A stretch of DNA of 64,000 bases from Cercis canadensis (lineage: Eukaryota > Streptophyta > Magnoliopsida > Fabales > Fabaceae). This document shows positions 35,482 through 46,666 of the stretch, piece by piece; the first letter of the stretch is position 1, and every line of letters begins with the position of its first letter. Below the pieces are notes generated by a model that did no database searches, was not told the origin of the DNA, and saw only the letters and a program-made list of their open reading frames with translations. The position numbers and the translations under genes are program-made. The stretch spans positions 103,778-167,777 of the forward strand of contig QAOA01005007.1 in assembly GCA_003255065.1 (NCBI GenBank). The letters are read 5' to 3'.

Positions 35482-36171
35482 ATGAATAGGTTGCTTGTAC
35501 TTTCCATGTTTGGTCTCTGTGTTGCTTTTTCGGCTCTAGTACAAGCAGACAATGCACCTGCTCCTTCTCCCAAGTCAACAACCACGCCGCCGCCGGCTAA
35601 ATCACCCACTCCGGCAACTTCTCCAACACAGTCTCCGGCGAATCCTACGCCATCCCCTGCAAAGTCTCCGACTTTATCGCCGCCTTCAGGAACTCCGACA
35701 ATTTCTCCATCTGGGTCGGCCCCAACCCCGGCGGGAGCCCCTCCGGCGAAGTCTCCTACTGCCCAGTCCCCATCCTCGGGCTCTCCGGCTTCCAGCCCAT
35801 CGACCAATGTCTCTTCTCCGGTTCCATCCCCGGCGACTCCTTCCCCGACGGTGGCCTCTCCGGTTGCGACTCCTGTTGCTACGCCTGCAGCGACTCCAGT
35901 GAGTAGCCCGGCCTCGACTCCAGTTGGGACTCCACCAGTGTCAGATGTACCATCTCCTGAGGGTTCTGCTGCTATCCCTTCAAGTTCATCTACGCCGGCA
36001 GGTTCACCGGTTACATTGCCATCAAGCGGTAGCCCACCAGGTTTGGCGCCGGCGAGTTCATCACCGGAGACATCACAGGGTCCAGTTGGCGACGATTCGG
36101 GTGCGGTTTCCAAATACGGGGCTCCGCTTCTTTTGTGCGGCCTGGCTCTATGGGCCGGTTTGGCATTTTAA
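35482..36171 (+). CDS. Classical GPI-anchored arabinogalactan protein
   Basis: A single exon of 229 residues. Residues 1-22 are a signal peptide (FSALVQA then DNAPAPSPK). The mature part, about 23-205, is almost wholly Pro, Ala, Ser, Thr and Val in the dipeptide pattern AP/SP/TP/VP that directs proline hydroxylation and type II arabinogalactan attachment; a block such as SPVATPVATPAATPVSSPAS is typical. The C-terminal segment SKYGAPLLLCGLALWAGLAF is the GPI-anchor signal after a small-residue region. It would act at the plasma membrane and cell wall. The codons are GC-rich (many CCG, GCG, TCG) compared with the surrounding AT-rich DNA. No fasciclin domain or Lys-rich insert is present, so it is a classical AGP rather than FLA or AGP17/18 type. 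Confidence 0.92.
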   Translation: MNRLLVLSMFGLCVAFSALVQADNAPAPSPKSTTTPPPAKSPTPATSPTQSPANPTPSPAKSPTLSPPSGTPTISPSGSAPTPAGAPPAKSPTAQSPSSGSPASSPSTNVSSPVPSPATPSPTVASPVATPVATPAATPVSSPASTPVGTPPVSDVPSPEGSAAIPSSSSTPAGSPVTLPSSGSPPGLAPASSSPETSQGPVGDDSGAVSKYGAPLLLCGLALWAGLAF

Positions 36172-37489
36172 GGCAGATCATTTGCCCACGCTTTTTCTGT
36201 ATTTTATTGATTTTTTTATCCACCACTGAAACATTTGTTGGTTTTGTCTCCTTGAATAAGTTATTTATTGTGAATAAGTTCCTTTCGCAGAATCTTCATT
36301 ATTTTTTAGTTAAATCGTTATAATTTATCATATCTTTGCCAACAGCATATGTGAAACAGCTATGTTGATTATTTTTGTTTTGTTTTAAATTTGATATGAA
36401 GGTTTATTAATTTGTTTAGTTACAGGGGCTTTTTGATTTAAATATTGTATTTGAATAACTAATTTACGTATATTGTAATTTAGAATTTATTTACATAGAT
36501 GTTATAGTTTTTAAAAACTAAAAAAAAAAAAAATTTTAAGATGTGAGAACCATCAGACACGTCATTGGCTACGTGATTTGTCTAGTATGGACATGTTAAG
36601 TGGTCAATGGCATGTTCGATGGTTCTCATTAATCAAATTTTTTTTTTTTAAAATTACAATATTTACATAAATAAATTTAAAAGTACCTTAAATATATATT
36701 TTTTTTTTGTAAAATATAATATTTGAGTTTAGTTAGAGGAAAAAAAAATCTTAGAAAAAAATCACTATATTTTTTGTCACATGATAATAAGATGCTTTGA
36801 ATACTTCTCTCAAAAAAAGAAAAAACCTAAATCCTACACCACAATTATTACATTTATATTAAGAGATAATGCTTTTTGCGACTAAGTTTATAAGTCCATT
36901 TACAATGTAGAAATATTTTCTTGATACATATTTTTTTGCAGAAAATATCTTCTTTAAAAATATTTACATGTAACAATGTTTTCTTGAAAAATATTTTGAG
37001 GTTGAACATATTTTCCTAAAAAATGAAAGAGTGGCTTGTTTTTTGAAAAAAGGGAAATATTTTTTTTAAAAGGGGTAAAACCATTAATCAGAAAACATTT
37101 TATAGTAGCCGTTTTTAAACATAAGAAACTATATTTTAAAAACGATTCCACACCTCATAAGAAAAACTATACATATATACTGCTTTTTACTTGTTTTTAG
37201 GGGAAGAAAATCAAAACAAAAAATAATAATGGTAGTGGAGTCACTTGAGGGTGATATTTTCAGGTGAGAAATTTCAAAGAAAAAGATATTTCTTTTATTT
37301 TATGTCCGAGAAACAAGATATTCTCCACTGCTATGGGCAACTTCATGTTAATAAAATAAAGGGAAAAACAAAAAACAAAAAAAGCAGTGCTATACCCGGC
37401 ACTCTTCCCCTTCCTGAGTTTCTCTTCCTTACTGCTATTCAAGCTGAGCTTCTTCCTCGTCAACCAAAAATCTAACCTTTATCTCAAAG
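36172..37489. other. AGP 3' UTR, foldback element and TIC20 upstream region
   Basis: AT-rich, with one foldback element (about 36440-36725). The last 100 bases before 37490 become less AT-rich and are the likely leader of the TIC20 gene. Confidence 0.45.
36440..36725. mobile_element. Foldback element with about 140-base inverted arms
   Basis: The halves are imperfect inverted copies around an axis near 36585. Clearest are TGAGAACCATCAGACACGTC (36543 onward) and its partner TGAGAACCATCGAACATGCC read from the right, and AATTTATTTACATAG against AATTTATTTATGTAA farther out. The arms can be followed to AAATATTGTATTT on the left. No coding potential; target duplication not resolved. Confidence 0.6.
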
Positions 37490-38137
37490 ATGGCCACTTC
37501 CAGCCTCCTTTCCACGATAGCATCTTTCAGCCTCTCACACAAACCTCTTAAATCTACCTTTCTCTTTTCCCGTGAACACTCATCTCTACTCTCTCCAAAC
37601 ATGCTTCCAAAGAAATTCCGAAACCCACATAAGTTCAGGAGTCTCATAGTTGCCAAATCCAATGGAAGCGACTCGGCAGACACCCCTGACCGCATAATTT
37701 CTGCCCTTTGCTATTTCTATCCTTTCTTTGATGGGATTCAATATGGAAAGTATGTAATCACTCAGTTCTACCCTGTTCAAGCTATTGTACAACCATTAAT
37801 ACCTGCCATAAGGGTGTTTAAGAGCTTTCCCTTTAATGGGTTTTTGATATTTTTGACCCTATACTTCATAGTTGTGAGGAACCCCAATTTTAGTAGATAT
37901 GTGAGGTTCAATACGATGCAAGCCATCGTCCTTGATGTGCTCTTAATATTTCCTGACCTCTTGGAAAGAAGCTTCAATCCAAGAGGTGGATTGGGCTTGG
38001 ATTTGATGATGAGTTTGGACAGCACTGTATTTTTGTTCCTCTTAGTGTGCTTGATTTATGGTTCTTCTTCTTGCTTGCTGGGTCAACTCCCCAGATTGCC
38101 AATTGTTGCTGAAGCTGCTGAGAGGCAAGTTCTTTGA
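37490..38137 (+). CDS. TIC20-V: TIC20-V-like chloroplast inner envelope translocon protein
   Basis: A single exon of 215 residues. Residues 1-about 60 are Ser/Lys/Arg-rich with few acids (MATSSLLSTIASFSLSHKPL), a chloroplast transit peptide. The rest is the Tic20 domain with four membrane helices: around RIISALCYFYPFFDGIQYGK, FNGFLIFLTLYFIVVRN, MQAIVLDVLLIFPDLLE and STVFLFLLVCLIYGSSSC. Tic20 proteins form the protein-conducting part of the inner envelope import complex. The short form without the long TIC20-I/IV N-terminus fits TIC20-II or V; V is preferred from the gene order shared with Arabidopsis At5g55710. The C-terminus LPRLPIVAEAAERQVL is complete. Confidence 0.88.
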   Translation: MATSSLLSTIASFSLSHKPLKSTFLFSREHSSLLSPNMLPKKFRNPHKFRSLIVAKSNGSDSADTPDRIISALCYFYPFFDGIQYGKYVITQFYPVQAIVQPLIPAIRVFKSFPFNGFLIFLTLYFIVVRNPNFSRYVRFNTMQAIVLDVLLIFPDLLERSFNPRGGLGLDLMMSLDSTVFLFLLVCLIYGSSSCLLGQLPRLPIVAEAAERQVL

Positions 38138-39763
38138 ATGCCCATTTACTTGTCCGTTGTAACTTGTATAGACATTTGTTGTTTAACCTGAGTCAAGGTA
38201 GTAGGAAAGTTACAATTTTTACTTACTTAGCAGCAATTCAAGACAGTTATGTAATACAGCTTTTATGTGTTTCTCAAGTTTTTGTATTCTTAGATAACTG
38301 TTAAAGCCAGGAATTTCTTTGATAGGCTGGAGATTGGTGCAATTAAGACAGTGAAAAACTGAGAAATGTCCCTTTTCGATTGTTGATTGAATTTAATGTT
38401 TTATGTATGTGGTTTAGCTGAGTGGGTAATGTTTACTCTGTTATGTTGGCTATCTTACATATATGTGGGTAAAATAAAAACTGAGTTGATATTTGATTGG
38501 ACAGTGTGATATTCTCTTCTATATTCTTAATACAATACAGTTAAAATCAGGTATGTTCTTTTTTCATTACTAGTTTTGAGTTTGAAAGTGCTGGGAGATC
38601 AAAAGGCTCTATTCCAAGGATGGTTTAAGTTATTGTTTTGTATGTCTAGCTAAATTGACAAATTGGGCTAATCTTAGATCTACTGATGGTGTGTTAGCTA
38701 GAAGAGGAAACAGATATTAAGGTAATAACACTGGCGTTATCTTGTTCTGAAATGTTTTATGTTATTTTTTCCATGTAATTGTGCCGTGCTTGTTTCACTG
38801 TTTTACTTTGCGATAGAAGCAAACCAAAAGAGGCAATCAGTTGCTACATATATAAACAATGATACATTTACTTCACCCAAAAGGGCCAAAAAAAAAAAAA
38901 AAGTAATGTGTTCTCGTTCATTTATATTGTTATGCACGCTATGCAAGAGCCTACTAGAAGACAATAATTTTATTGCTCTTTGGTATGCTTTTTATGGATT
39001 CCGCTGCCTCTACGTTCAGGGGGCAGTTGTAGACACTGGGTGGTATTACTGGCAGTTTTCTCTGCTATTTGCTGCAACCAAAATGCTATGCTGGCTCAGG
39101 GGCAGATCCAGGTAGCCTGCCACTGTGTTAGCTGGTTCGAAATATTATTGGACAAAGAAATGTAGGGAGGTTGGGGGATACGGAAGTGAGATTTCAATGG
39201 CTATGCAAATTCACACCTCTCCTGGTCTAATGATATCTTTGCTGTATCTAGGATCATATACGCTACAAATTAGGTTCTTTCTCCACCCCCAAAAAAAAAC
39301 ACAAAACAATCTAGGAGTATTCTCGGACGTGGTCATGATGGAGTGTGATTCCTGAGTTGAAAGTTCAAGTGGGAAAATGTTTTGAAATGTGTATGAGGAG
39401 AATTAATAACTGGATGTGGCTAGTTTTGCTTAGCGTTACAGAAACACGTTAATGTTAGGAGTTAGTTGATTAGGATATTTTGCGTGAAAAGGTGTAAGAA
39501 CCAATGTATATTTCTATTCAGTTGAATTAAACAAAGGAAACAAGAATCCCTTGTTGTGGTTGATGTATGAATGTAGAGGTTCTTTTTCCTTGGTATTACA
39601 GAAAATGATATCCTACAAATGATGATTACATAGGCTCCATGGAAGCTTTAATATGAAATCAAATACATGACAAGATGTCAATATGCTAGCTGTTAGTTCC
39701 ATATCAAACTTCCTTTTTCGTTGAAGCCTTCTGTCCGATGATCCATCTCTAATCTGGTGCTGA

Positions 39764-40215
39764 TTATATTACTTCTAGCATAGTGATCCATTGGGCTAGC
39801 CCTTTCATTGCTCGTAGTGTTTCCCATGTGGGAAGAAATAGATAAACACAATTCATTTCTTCATCAGTGTACTCTGAGAATTCATCTATTTGTTGTCATA
39901 AAAATAGGTTTAAGACATCCCTCCAGCAAGATATATAGGTATTAGAGGCCTTCTTAAGTTGATGTTCTGCATCTTGTATGTTGCAGCTAATGTCTGTTGT
40001 TAGCAATCCAAGACTCATGGGTTATAATAGTTGTTCTGGAGTTAAGCATTGGACCATTGTCGCCCACTCTTGTTGTGAATACTTCTTGGTCCACTCACTG
40101 GCAAAATATTTCATCAAAATCTGTTGCAGTCTCGGTTGGAGGTGAATTTCTTTGAATCTGCTTTCGCTTTTGCAGATTTTGTGATTCTGAGTAAATGTGA
40201 GAAAAATGCTTGTCT
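39764..40215 (-). pseudogene. Degenerate coding-like remnant, unidentified
   Basis: One minus-strand frame reads with protein-like composition for about 150 codons, far less interrupted than its surroundings. It contains phrases such as EWTKKYSQQEWATMVQCLT, DAEHQLKKASNTYISCWRD and FLPTWETLRAM, rich in Trp, Gln and charged residues. It is broken at about two points and has no start context, so it looks like a fossil of a gene or of a mobile element. I could not match it to a family; a retroelement origin is possible but not shown. Confidence 0.35.
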
Positions 40216-41369
40216 ATATATCATGGCTTCATAAATAAACTTTGCAGAACATTTAAAAGGAGAAAAGGGGTGGGGGGGAGGTCTCATATGGAACACATTT
40301 AGGGAATGTAAGATATCTAGATAATTTGGATTTCTATGTTTGATAATGCCGACATCATATTCAACATAAGAATACAGGATGCAAGGAAGATCCTAAATTA
40401 GTTGGCAACATAGAACATACATATAAGATTACCAAGGTTAGGAGTTGTGAAACGAAGCATGATGCAAGTTGTCTGATATGCCATATGGGCAACATGTTTT
40501 AATTCAATTGTTGGAAAACAGCTAATAGATTGAGACAATATATTTTCGTTCTATTTAATGTTATATGGTTTCGTGCAGAGGAGCTTTTGTCAGCTCATAA
40601 GGAAACCTTATTTGTCTTTTTTTGTTTGGTTTTGGCCAACCTTCTTTGTTATACTATACATCAAGTTTCTTGTCTATGTGTAATACAAATAAAACTGCTC
40701 AATATCATAGTTCAGACAATCAAAACCTTGAGTGATACTATCTACAAATTAGGTATCTTCACACTTCATCGTATTGATACAAGTGCCACAATCTAGATTT
40801 AATTGAACTCATGAATATTTTTCAATTTTTTGTTTTTGTGGCTAAGTTATTGCGAACTGGGTAATGTGACTTAGCGTAAAAAAAGTGTGCAACAATAAAT
40901 TTGTTTAGAATTTCTTTTGAATAATGCTGCTTAAACTTTTTGAAACTATATTACAGCGTTGGAATTTACAAAACTTAAAATAAATTCACTTAAACTTTTT
41001 CTATAAGCTCTAATAGCATTATCTTTGATAAAAAAAAACATTATCTTAAATTCTTAATCAGTGAGATAGTATAAAAGATATTAATATTATTATTTAGAGT
41101 AAAATACTTTTATTTTCCTGTATTTTTAAATAATATATACTGTCTTCTCTTTTATTTTTAAAACTTCTAAAAACCTCTCCTAAATTTTGAAAAAAAACAT
41201 TACAAATTTTAGTTGAGAGTGGCTTTCAGGGCAAAAAACAAAAAAACAGAATATGTCAATATGATGTCTCTTTCATTTACGGTGTTAAAAGCATTGGCCC
41301 GAATATCAAAATCCTCTCTTATCAAGCATTTATTTTTTTTTCTCTTTTCTAAGTGGGTGTTAACATTGC

Positions 41370-41662
41370 GGAAAATTAACTAAAATAATGCTATTTTAGT
41401 ATTTAATTACGTAATTAGGTTAGTTTGTAAAATATTTACCAAATTGGGTCAGTTTTTACGTCTAATAAACGCCAATTTGTTTTAGTAATAAAACGCCAAA
41501 TTAATTGGGCGTTTTAATCAATAAACGCGGAAACAAAATAGCGTTTTATGTAAAAAAACGCCAAATTGAATAAGGAGGAAAACGCGGAATGGNATAGTTT
41601 TTAAATTATCATATTTATGTAAATACTTTATAAAATTGTATTTTTTTTTAATCATTTTGCCC
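41370..41662. mobile_element. Mutator-like foldback MITE, relative of 9728-9985
   Basis: Begins GGAAAATTAACTAAAATA and ends ATCATTTTGCC; the right end AAATACTTTATAAAATTGTA followed by a T-run and AATCATTTT matches the right end of the 9728 element almost base for base. The core is different: it holds repeated AAACGCC/GGCGTTT words and a near-perfect hairpin at 41490-41515. A single N lies at 41593. No clear target duplication was found. Confidence 0.6.
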
Positions 41663-44014
41663 ATCTACTCGCATATGAATATGACCATATGTATAGAGTT
41701 AATTGTTTTAAGAGTTAATTTGGAAAGTCAAATAAGATGACAATATTCTAGTTTACAATGTGACTTTAGATTTGCAGCAAAGATGGAAAACCAACATCTT
41801 TTTGTAGCCAGCTAATAATGCACCGTATTTCAGGGTATTGTCAAGAATTTTAGAAAGCTGGCCACTTCTGAAATTGTCAAATACAGCTACGCAAGATCTA
41901 TAATATTCCTAATTTCGATTATAGCATTAAACTAAATGTCATTTTCCACTTTTTCGGTGAAAATAACATTGTTGATGTTGTGACAATTGTAAAACTAGAC
42001 AAACCAACCACCAAAGTCATATTTTACATGTGTATAAACTGTAGAATGGTGACCAATTCCTCATATCAACATCAAAATACACTACTAATTTATATATTAT
42101 GTTAATTGTTATTTGTATAATATGTGTGATGCCTTTCAAAGGGCAAAAGCTAACTTATTGTCAAAAAGCAATCCAACATTGGGCTGCCTTTATACACACA
42201 CTACCTGTAAAATACTACAGCCCAATGCATTACCTTATAGAATGTAGAACAAGGGTTAAAAGATGATAACAAAACCGATCAATAATAAAAGATCAAAATT
42301 TAAGATACAATGTTGAATATGCTAGTTGAATTAGTAAATATAGTCCCTATTTGATTTACACTTTGTTTGGAATAAGGTAAAATGAGGAGAAAGAAAAACA
42401 GAGATACAAAATTATGTTAGAATATCCTATTGGTTTGTTTGGATGATGAATGAAAAGTGGAGAGAGTAATTCACATTTCATTAAACAAAGAAAAGGACTT
42501 CAAAATTCTAACCATAGGCACTAGGCCAAGCTATCTATCTATCTACTCATTTTGTCTCTTTCCTTGCAAGTAATTGCCATACACAATTTTTTAATCAACC
42601 AAGTCTTCTCAATTATTGATCTTTTCAACTTCCATCATTATTTCATTATTTACATGAAGTTGAAATGTCGGAATGAATGTCCATTACTTAACCCATAAAC
42701 TTTTCTCTTATTTTTCTTCTTTGTTGAAACATAACCTCTTTTTCTCTCCTAACACACGAAGACTTCGGAATTCTTAAGACGGAAAACCACAACAAAATCT
42801 CGTATTTTAGTGTCAAACATATAACCGGAATGGTGAATACTAATTGTCGGCGAAGGATTCTACCGACGTCACTATCTCAATCTCCACCGCCCACGTGTCA
42901 GTCTGCTACTCCACTCTTGCCAGACTGGTCCTCTTCACACCATGGAACACTTTGTCCCACGGCCACCACTACTACTAGTCACTAGTTACTACTCACTCAA
43001 ACTGCGCCCCGGTTTCAGTTTATTTACACTTATACCCCCATCGTCCTTTTAATTGACGGTCGAGGTTCAATCAGCCATGATTGGGTCTGGGTAAGGGTAA
43101 TACATCAGTCAACGATTAACGAGCATGATTAGAGTTTTTGAAGGTACACGTAGTTAAGTACTCCCTCTCAAAGAAATCAGGCCCCACAGGAAAGCAGCTT
43201 TTCACTTTCCAGCGTGGGATTATCCGATTCTATGCTTGTGGAAATGGTTCATGTTGGACTTCACTGTACACTATAACTGCCTCTTTACCTATTTTTATAC
43301 TCAACTTTTCTCATTTCTGTTTATTCTTTCCCCGGACAAGCAGGGTTGTTCTGGCGAAAGTGACGCTAAACTCACGTGATCCCCTCCCAACTCCTGCTTT
43401 ACTCTAATCCCAAATCTTCACTTATGCTAACGATTCTTCTCCAACTTTGCTTCCTTGCCACTTGGCACAACCTTTTTTGCCGCACGTTATACTTTAATTT
43501 TATTTTCAGATAATTATTATAAAGATTTTTAAATATAAATATGTCACATATATAACCAGTATAATTATATAATTTTTTTTTAATAATTTGTTACATGATA
43601 TGGCATGTACAAATTTGAAAAACATGTGCCTTTTAGCACTTTTTCGTTTTTTTTTTCAAGTTTTTGAGGGTAATAAATTTTTATTTATTTATTTATTTTA
43701 TATAATTTAGATTGTGTTATCTCAATTAGTATAAAAAATATGATATTTTATAATATATAAAAAATACTTTTTAAAGACTACACAACATAAAATTACTCAT
43801 CCCTTCAAGTAATTTTAATGACGTTCAAACAGAAAATAATAAAATGCTTAATTCTTACTATTAATCATAATTTTCAGACTAGCCCATATTTGATTAATTG
43901 TGAAAATTTAAGTCATATATAAAAGAAATTGTAAATAAGTTTAATTAAATTTAAATGCTATAACAATGTAAGAAATCTAGGGGTTATTCTTACAATTTAC
44001 GCCACAAATTCATA

Positions 44015-44024
44015 TATATAAATA
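44015..44024 (+). promoter_or_regulatory. TATA box of the FLA1 gene
   Basis: TATATAAATA, 196 bases before ATG 44220, giving a predicted transcription start near 44050 and a C/T-rich leader of about 170 bases. Confidence 0.6.
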
Positions 44025-44219
44025 ACCAGGATGTTCATTTTATGATCGCGTTCAACCATATTCTTTACCAAGTGGTGTCACCTGTAATATTCCAGAAATC
44101 TAAGCCCCATTTCTAGTAAACCCTCTACTCCCTAAGCACTTTCCCCTGTGAACTAGAAGAGTCTTTCCATTCTCTTTACTTTCACTATCGCGACTAGCAC
44201 TCATCTTTCTTTCTTCACA

Positions 44220-45455
44220 ATGCAGCTCCGGCCGGTGACCGCCGCCGGGTTTCTCATCCTCACGGTGTTGCTGCTCGTCTCAGCGGTGCATGCGCACAAC
44301 ATCACCCGCATTCTGGCTAAGCACCCTGAGTACTCTACCTTCAACCACTACTTAACTATAACCCATCTAGCTCCGGAGATCAACAGCCGCACCACCATCA
44401 CCGTCTGCGCCGTCGACAATGCCGCCATGAACGAGCTCCTCGCCAAGCGGCTCCCCATCAACACCATCAAGAACATTCTCTCACTCCACATTCTCCTCGA
44501 CTACTTTGGCGCCAAGAAGCTCCACCAGATCAGAAATGGCACCGCCTTGGCGGCCACCATGTTCCAAGCCACCGGTACGGCTCCGGGAACCACTGGATTC
44601 GTCAACATTACTGACCTCAAAGGCGGGAAAGTTGGTTTCGGCGCGGAAAACAGCGACGGCATTCTCTCCGCATTTTTCGTGAAATCCGTTGAGGAGATTC
44701 CGTACAACATCTCGGTGATTCAGCTCAGCAAGGTTCTACCGTCCGATGTAGCGGAAGCCCCTACACCCGCACCCGCCCAGCAAAACCTCACGACCATTAT
44801 GTCCAAGCATGGCTGCAAGGTCTTTGCTGACACTCTTCTCGCTAACGCTGCTGAAAAGACGTTTGAGGACAATCTCGGCGGTGGATTAACGGTGTTTTGC
44901 CCTATGGACGACGCGTTCAAAGCGTTTTTGCCTAAGTACAAGAACTTGTCGGCGGCGGGGAAGACGGCGTTGCTGGAGTATCACGGCGTTCCGGTGTACC
45001 AGTCGCTGGCGACGTTAAAGTCCAACAATGGCTTACAGAACACTTTGGCTACTGATGGAGCCAACAAGTACGACGTCACGGTGCAGAACGACGGTGAGCA
45101 AGTGACGCTAAAGACCAAGATCACGACGGCGAGGATTACCGGCACGCTTATCGATGAGCAGCCGCTGGCGATCTTCACCATCGACAAGGTTCTGTTGCCG
45201 AAAGAGTTGTTCAAGGCGGAGGCACCGGCACCAGCCCCAGCTCCGGAGCCTGCAGCGGCGGACGCGCCTGAGACACCGAAGAAGAAAAAGAAGGGGGCAC
45301 CGTCGCCGGATGACTCCAATTCGGACGCGCCAGCTGATTCGCCGGATGATGCTGCGGATCAGACGGCAGATGACAATGACAGTGCCGTTAGATTTGGCGG
45401 TGTTGGGTACGTTACGGCGGGACTCGCTTTGGTTTTCGGATTTTTACAGCTGTAA
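44220..45455 (+). CDS. FLA1: Fasciclin-like arabinogalactan protein, FLA1 type
   Basis: A single exon of 411 residues. Signal peptide about 1-25 (FLILTVLLLVSAVHA). The first FAS1 domain covers about 26-175, with the H1-type TITVCAVDNAAM and an H2-type region ending in YNISVIQLSKVLP. A short AGP segment EAPTPAPAQ follows, then a second FAS1 domain (about 190-330) with LTVFCPMDDAFKAFLPKY and LAIFTIDKVLLPKELF. A second AGP segment APAPAPAPEP, a KKKKK patch, an acidic Ser/Asp region and a C-terminal hydrophobic GPI signal (GYVTAGLALVFGFLQL) complete it. Several N-glycosylation sites (NIT, NGT, NIS, NLT, NLS) are present. FLAs act in cell adhesion and wall organisation at the cell surface. Two FAS1 domains plus two AGP regions fit the FLA1/FLA2 group; FLA1 is preferred from the conserved gene order (At5g55730). 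The gene is markedly more GC-rich than its flanks. Confidence 0.92.
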   Translation: MQLRPVTAAGFLILTVLLLVSAVHAHNITRILAKHPEYSTFNHYLTITHLAPEINSRTTITVCAVDNAAMNELLAKRLPINTIKNILSLHILLDYFGAKKLHQIRNGTALAATMFQATGTAPGTTGFVNITDLKGGKVGFGAENSDGILSAFFVKSVEEIPYNISVIQLSKVLPSDVAEAPTPAPAQQNLTTIMSKHGCKVFADTLLANAAEKTFEDNLGGGLTVFCPMDDAFKAFLPKYKNLSAAGKTALLEYHGVPVYQSLATLKSNNGLQNTLATDGANKYDVTVQNDGEQVTLKTKITTARITGTLIDEQPLAIFTIDKVLLPKELFKAEAPAPAPAPEPAAADAPETPKKKKKGAPSPDDSNSDAPADSPDDAADQTADDNDSAVRFGGVGYVTAGLALVFGFLQL

Positions 45456-46464
45456 GTTGTGTAATTTTGTATTTTGGTTTTAGATTTTTACTTTAGGAAA
45501 TAAAGGGAAAGCGCTTCTGGGGGTAAATCCCATCTGAAAAACTGTCGTACTTTCTCTTTTGCTTTTTTGTTTTTTGGTGTGTTTCTTAAGTTAGTTTTAT
45601 TTTATAATTTTTGATTTTAGTGGTGAGAGAAAAAAAAAATTACTGTTGTGAACTGTAATGTAAACTTGAATTAATTTTGATTATTTTGTATACTTTAGCT
45701 ATAATTTTAAATTATTATAAACACTCAATTACAGTAATTAATTTTGATTTTTTTTTTTTATCGTGAAAGTCTCATATTCAAATTTTATTGGGACTTGGTG
45801 AAGAGGAATTTTGGAGCGGATGAATTACTCCTTCTAGTGGAGCAAAAAACTTGGATTCAGTGATACAAAATTAATGAGAGAAAATAAGTATAACTTTCCA
45901 TCTTTGATTTTATTTTTAAAATAAAGAAAAGAAACAATTTACATAATAGTGTTTCAAGTAACTTGGGGCAAAGCCAACTATGATAAATTTTAATTTTTTT
46001 ACTTGAAATTTATAACTTGGAAAGTTTTTAATTAAATTGTATTCCTCAATCAGTCACGCCAGGGTGCAAAATATATTAAAAAAAAAGCTTAGAATAATAT
46101 CTTTGAACAAAATTTATTAGTTTTGTAAAAGTTTTACAAAATTAGGATACAATTACAAATATGAGCCATACTGATCTTGTGTTTCCAGCACTTCTTTGTT
46201 ACTTTGTTGTTTGAACTTGAAATATGAGACATTCAACAGAAGCCCATTCTCAAATGCTTATGGGTTGCATTAGATGATCAAAAGCTAAAACATTCAACTT
46301 AGCTAAGGTTCAACATCAGTATACAGCATTATTAGCGATGATACCAGTATTAAAAATTGATCACGTACAGTCGTAAAATGCAATTGAAAAGCACCTCTTA
46401 GAAACATAGATGAGGGTCCTCTACTTTTTTGGCTTAGCCTTAATCTCTTTTGACTCATTTGCAA
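45456..46464. other. FLA1 3' UTR and spacer
   Basis: AT-rich; the FLA1 3' UTR probably ends before 45700. A stretch near 45755-45860 with TCTCATATTCAAATTTTATT resembles the tRNA-related part of a SINE and has a weak echo at about 56995, but neither could be bounded. Confidence 0.4.
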
Positions 46465-46475
46465 GTCCCACATCG
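46465..46475 (+). promoter_or_regulatory. Upstream sequence element of the U5 snRNA gene
   Basis: GTCCCACATCG is an exact match to the plant snRNA upstream sequence element RTCCCACATCG. Its end lies 70 bases before the predicted RNA start, the position expected in plant snRNA genes read by RNA polymerase II. Confidence 0.85.
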
Positions 46476-46544
46476 GTAAGTCACACATGTCCTCACATGG
46501 TAGCAACTAGAAAACGAGAGGTCACAAGCAGTTTCATTTCACGC

Positions 46545-46666
46545 AGCCGCGCGGTGAGCACAAAGCGAACTATTCTTTCGCCTTTTACTAAAGAATACCG
46601 TGTGCTCGCGGCAGATTGCGGCATACGCCAATTTTTTTAGGGGCTCTTCCTCTCGGGAGTGGCTCC
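46545..46666 (+). ncRNA. U5: U5 spliceosomal small nuclear RNA
   Basis: About 122 bases beginning AGCCGCGCGGTGAGCAC. The invariant loop I is exact (CTTTCGCCTTTTACTAAAG, at about 46575-46593), the part of U5 that holds both exon ends during splicing. It is flanked by a paired stem: TATTCTTT/AAAGAATA, then GAGCAC/GTGCTC and CGCG/CGCG closing stem I. Next come an Sm-like site CAATTTTTTTAGG and a terminal stem-loop with tip TCTC (GGGGCTCTTCC/GGGAGTGGCTCC, with G-U pairs). A perfect upstream element lies at 46465-46475, and a near-consensus 3' processing box follows. No TATA box is seen at the expected place (about 46505-46515, CTAGAAAAC instead), so expression is uncertain. Ends are estimated from family structure. 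Confidence 0.9.

Larger units (their letters stand above)
38138..44219. other. Six-kilobase gene-poor region
   Basis: After the TIC20 3' UTR no intact gene is recognised. It holds a degenerate coding-like stretch on the minus strand (39764-40215), a Mutator-like foldback element (41370-41662), a tandem TTTA tract near 43675-43700, and the FLA1 promoter. A GACGTCAC (42865) and a CCACGTGTCA G-box (42891) occur about 1.3 kb upstream of FLA1. Plus-strand open frames such as 38759-39115 and 40530-40796 look like chance. Confidence 0.45.

Noticed and set aside
35454-36113. 219-residue Gly/Val/Asp-rich minus-strand frame
   Set aside because: Antisense of the arabinogalactan protein; its composition is explained by the Pro/Ala/Ser codons of the plus strand.
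38759-39355. Plus-strand frames of 61-118 residues after TIC20-V
   Set aside because: No homology recognised, Lys/Phe-rich low-quality composition, no splice structure or start context; probably chance.
46410-46640. 76-residue plus-strand frame
   Set aside because: It runs through the U5 promoter and RNA; the RNA gene explains the sequence conservation.
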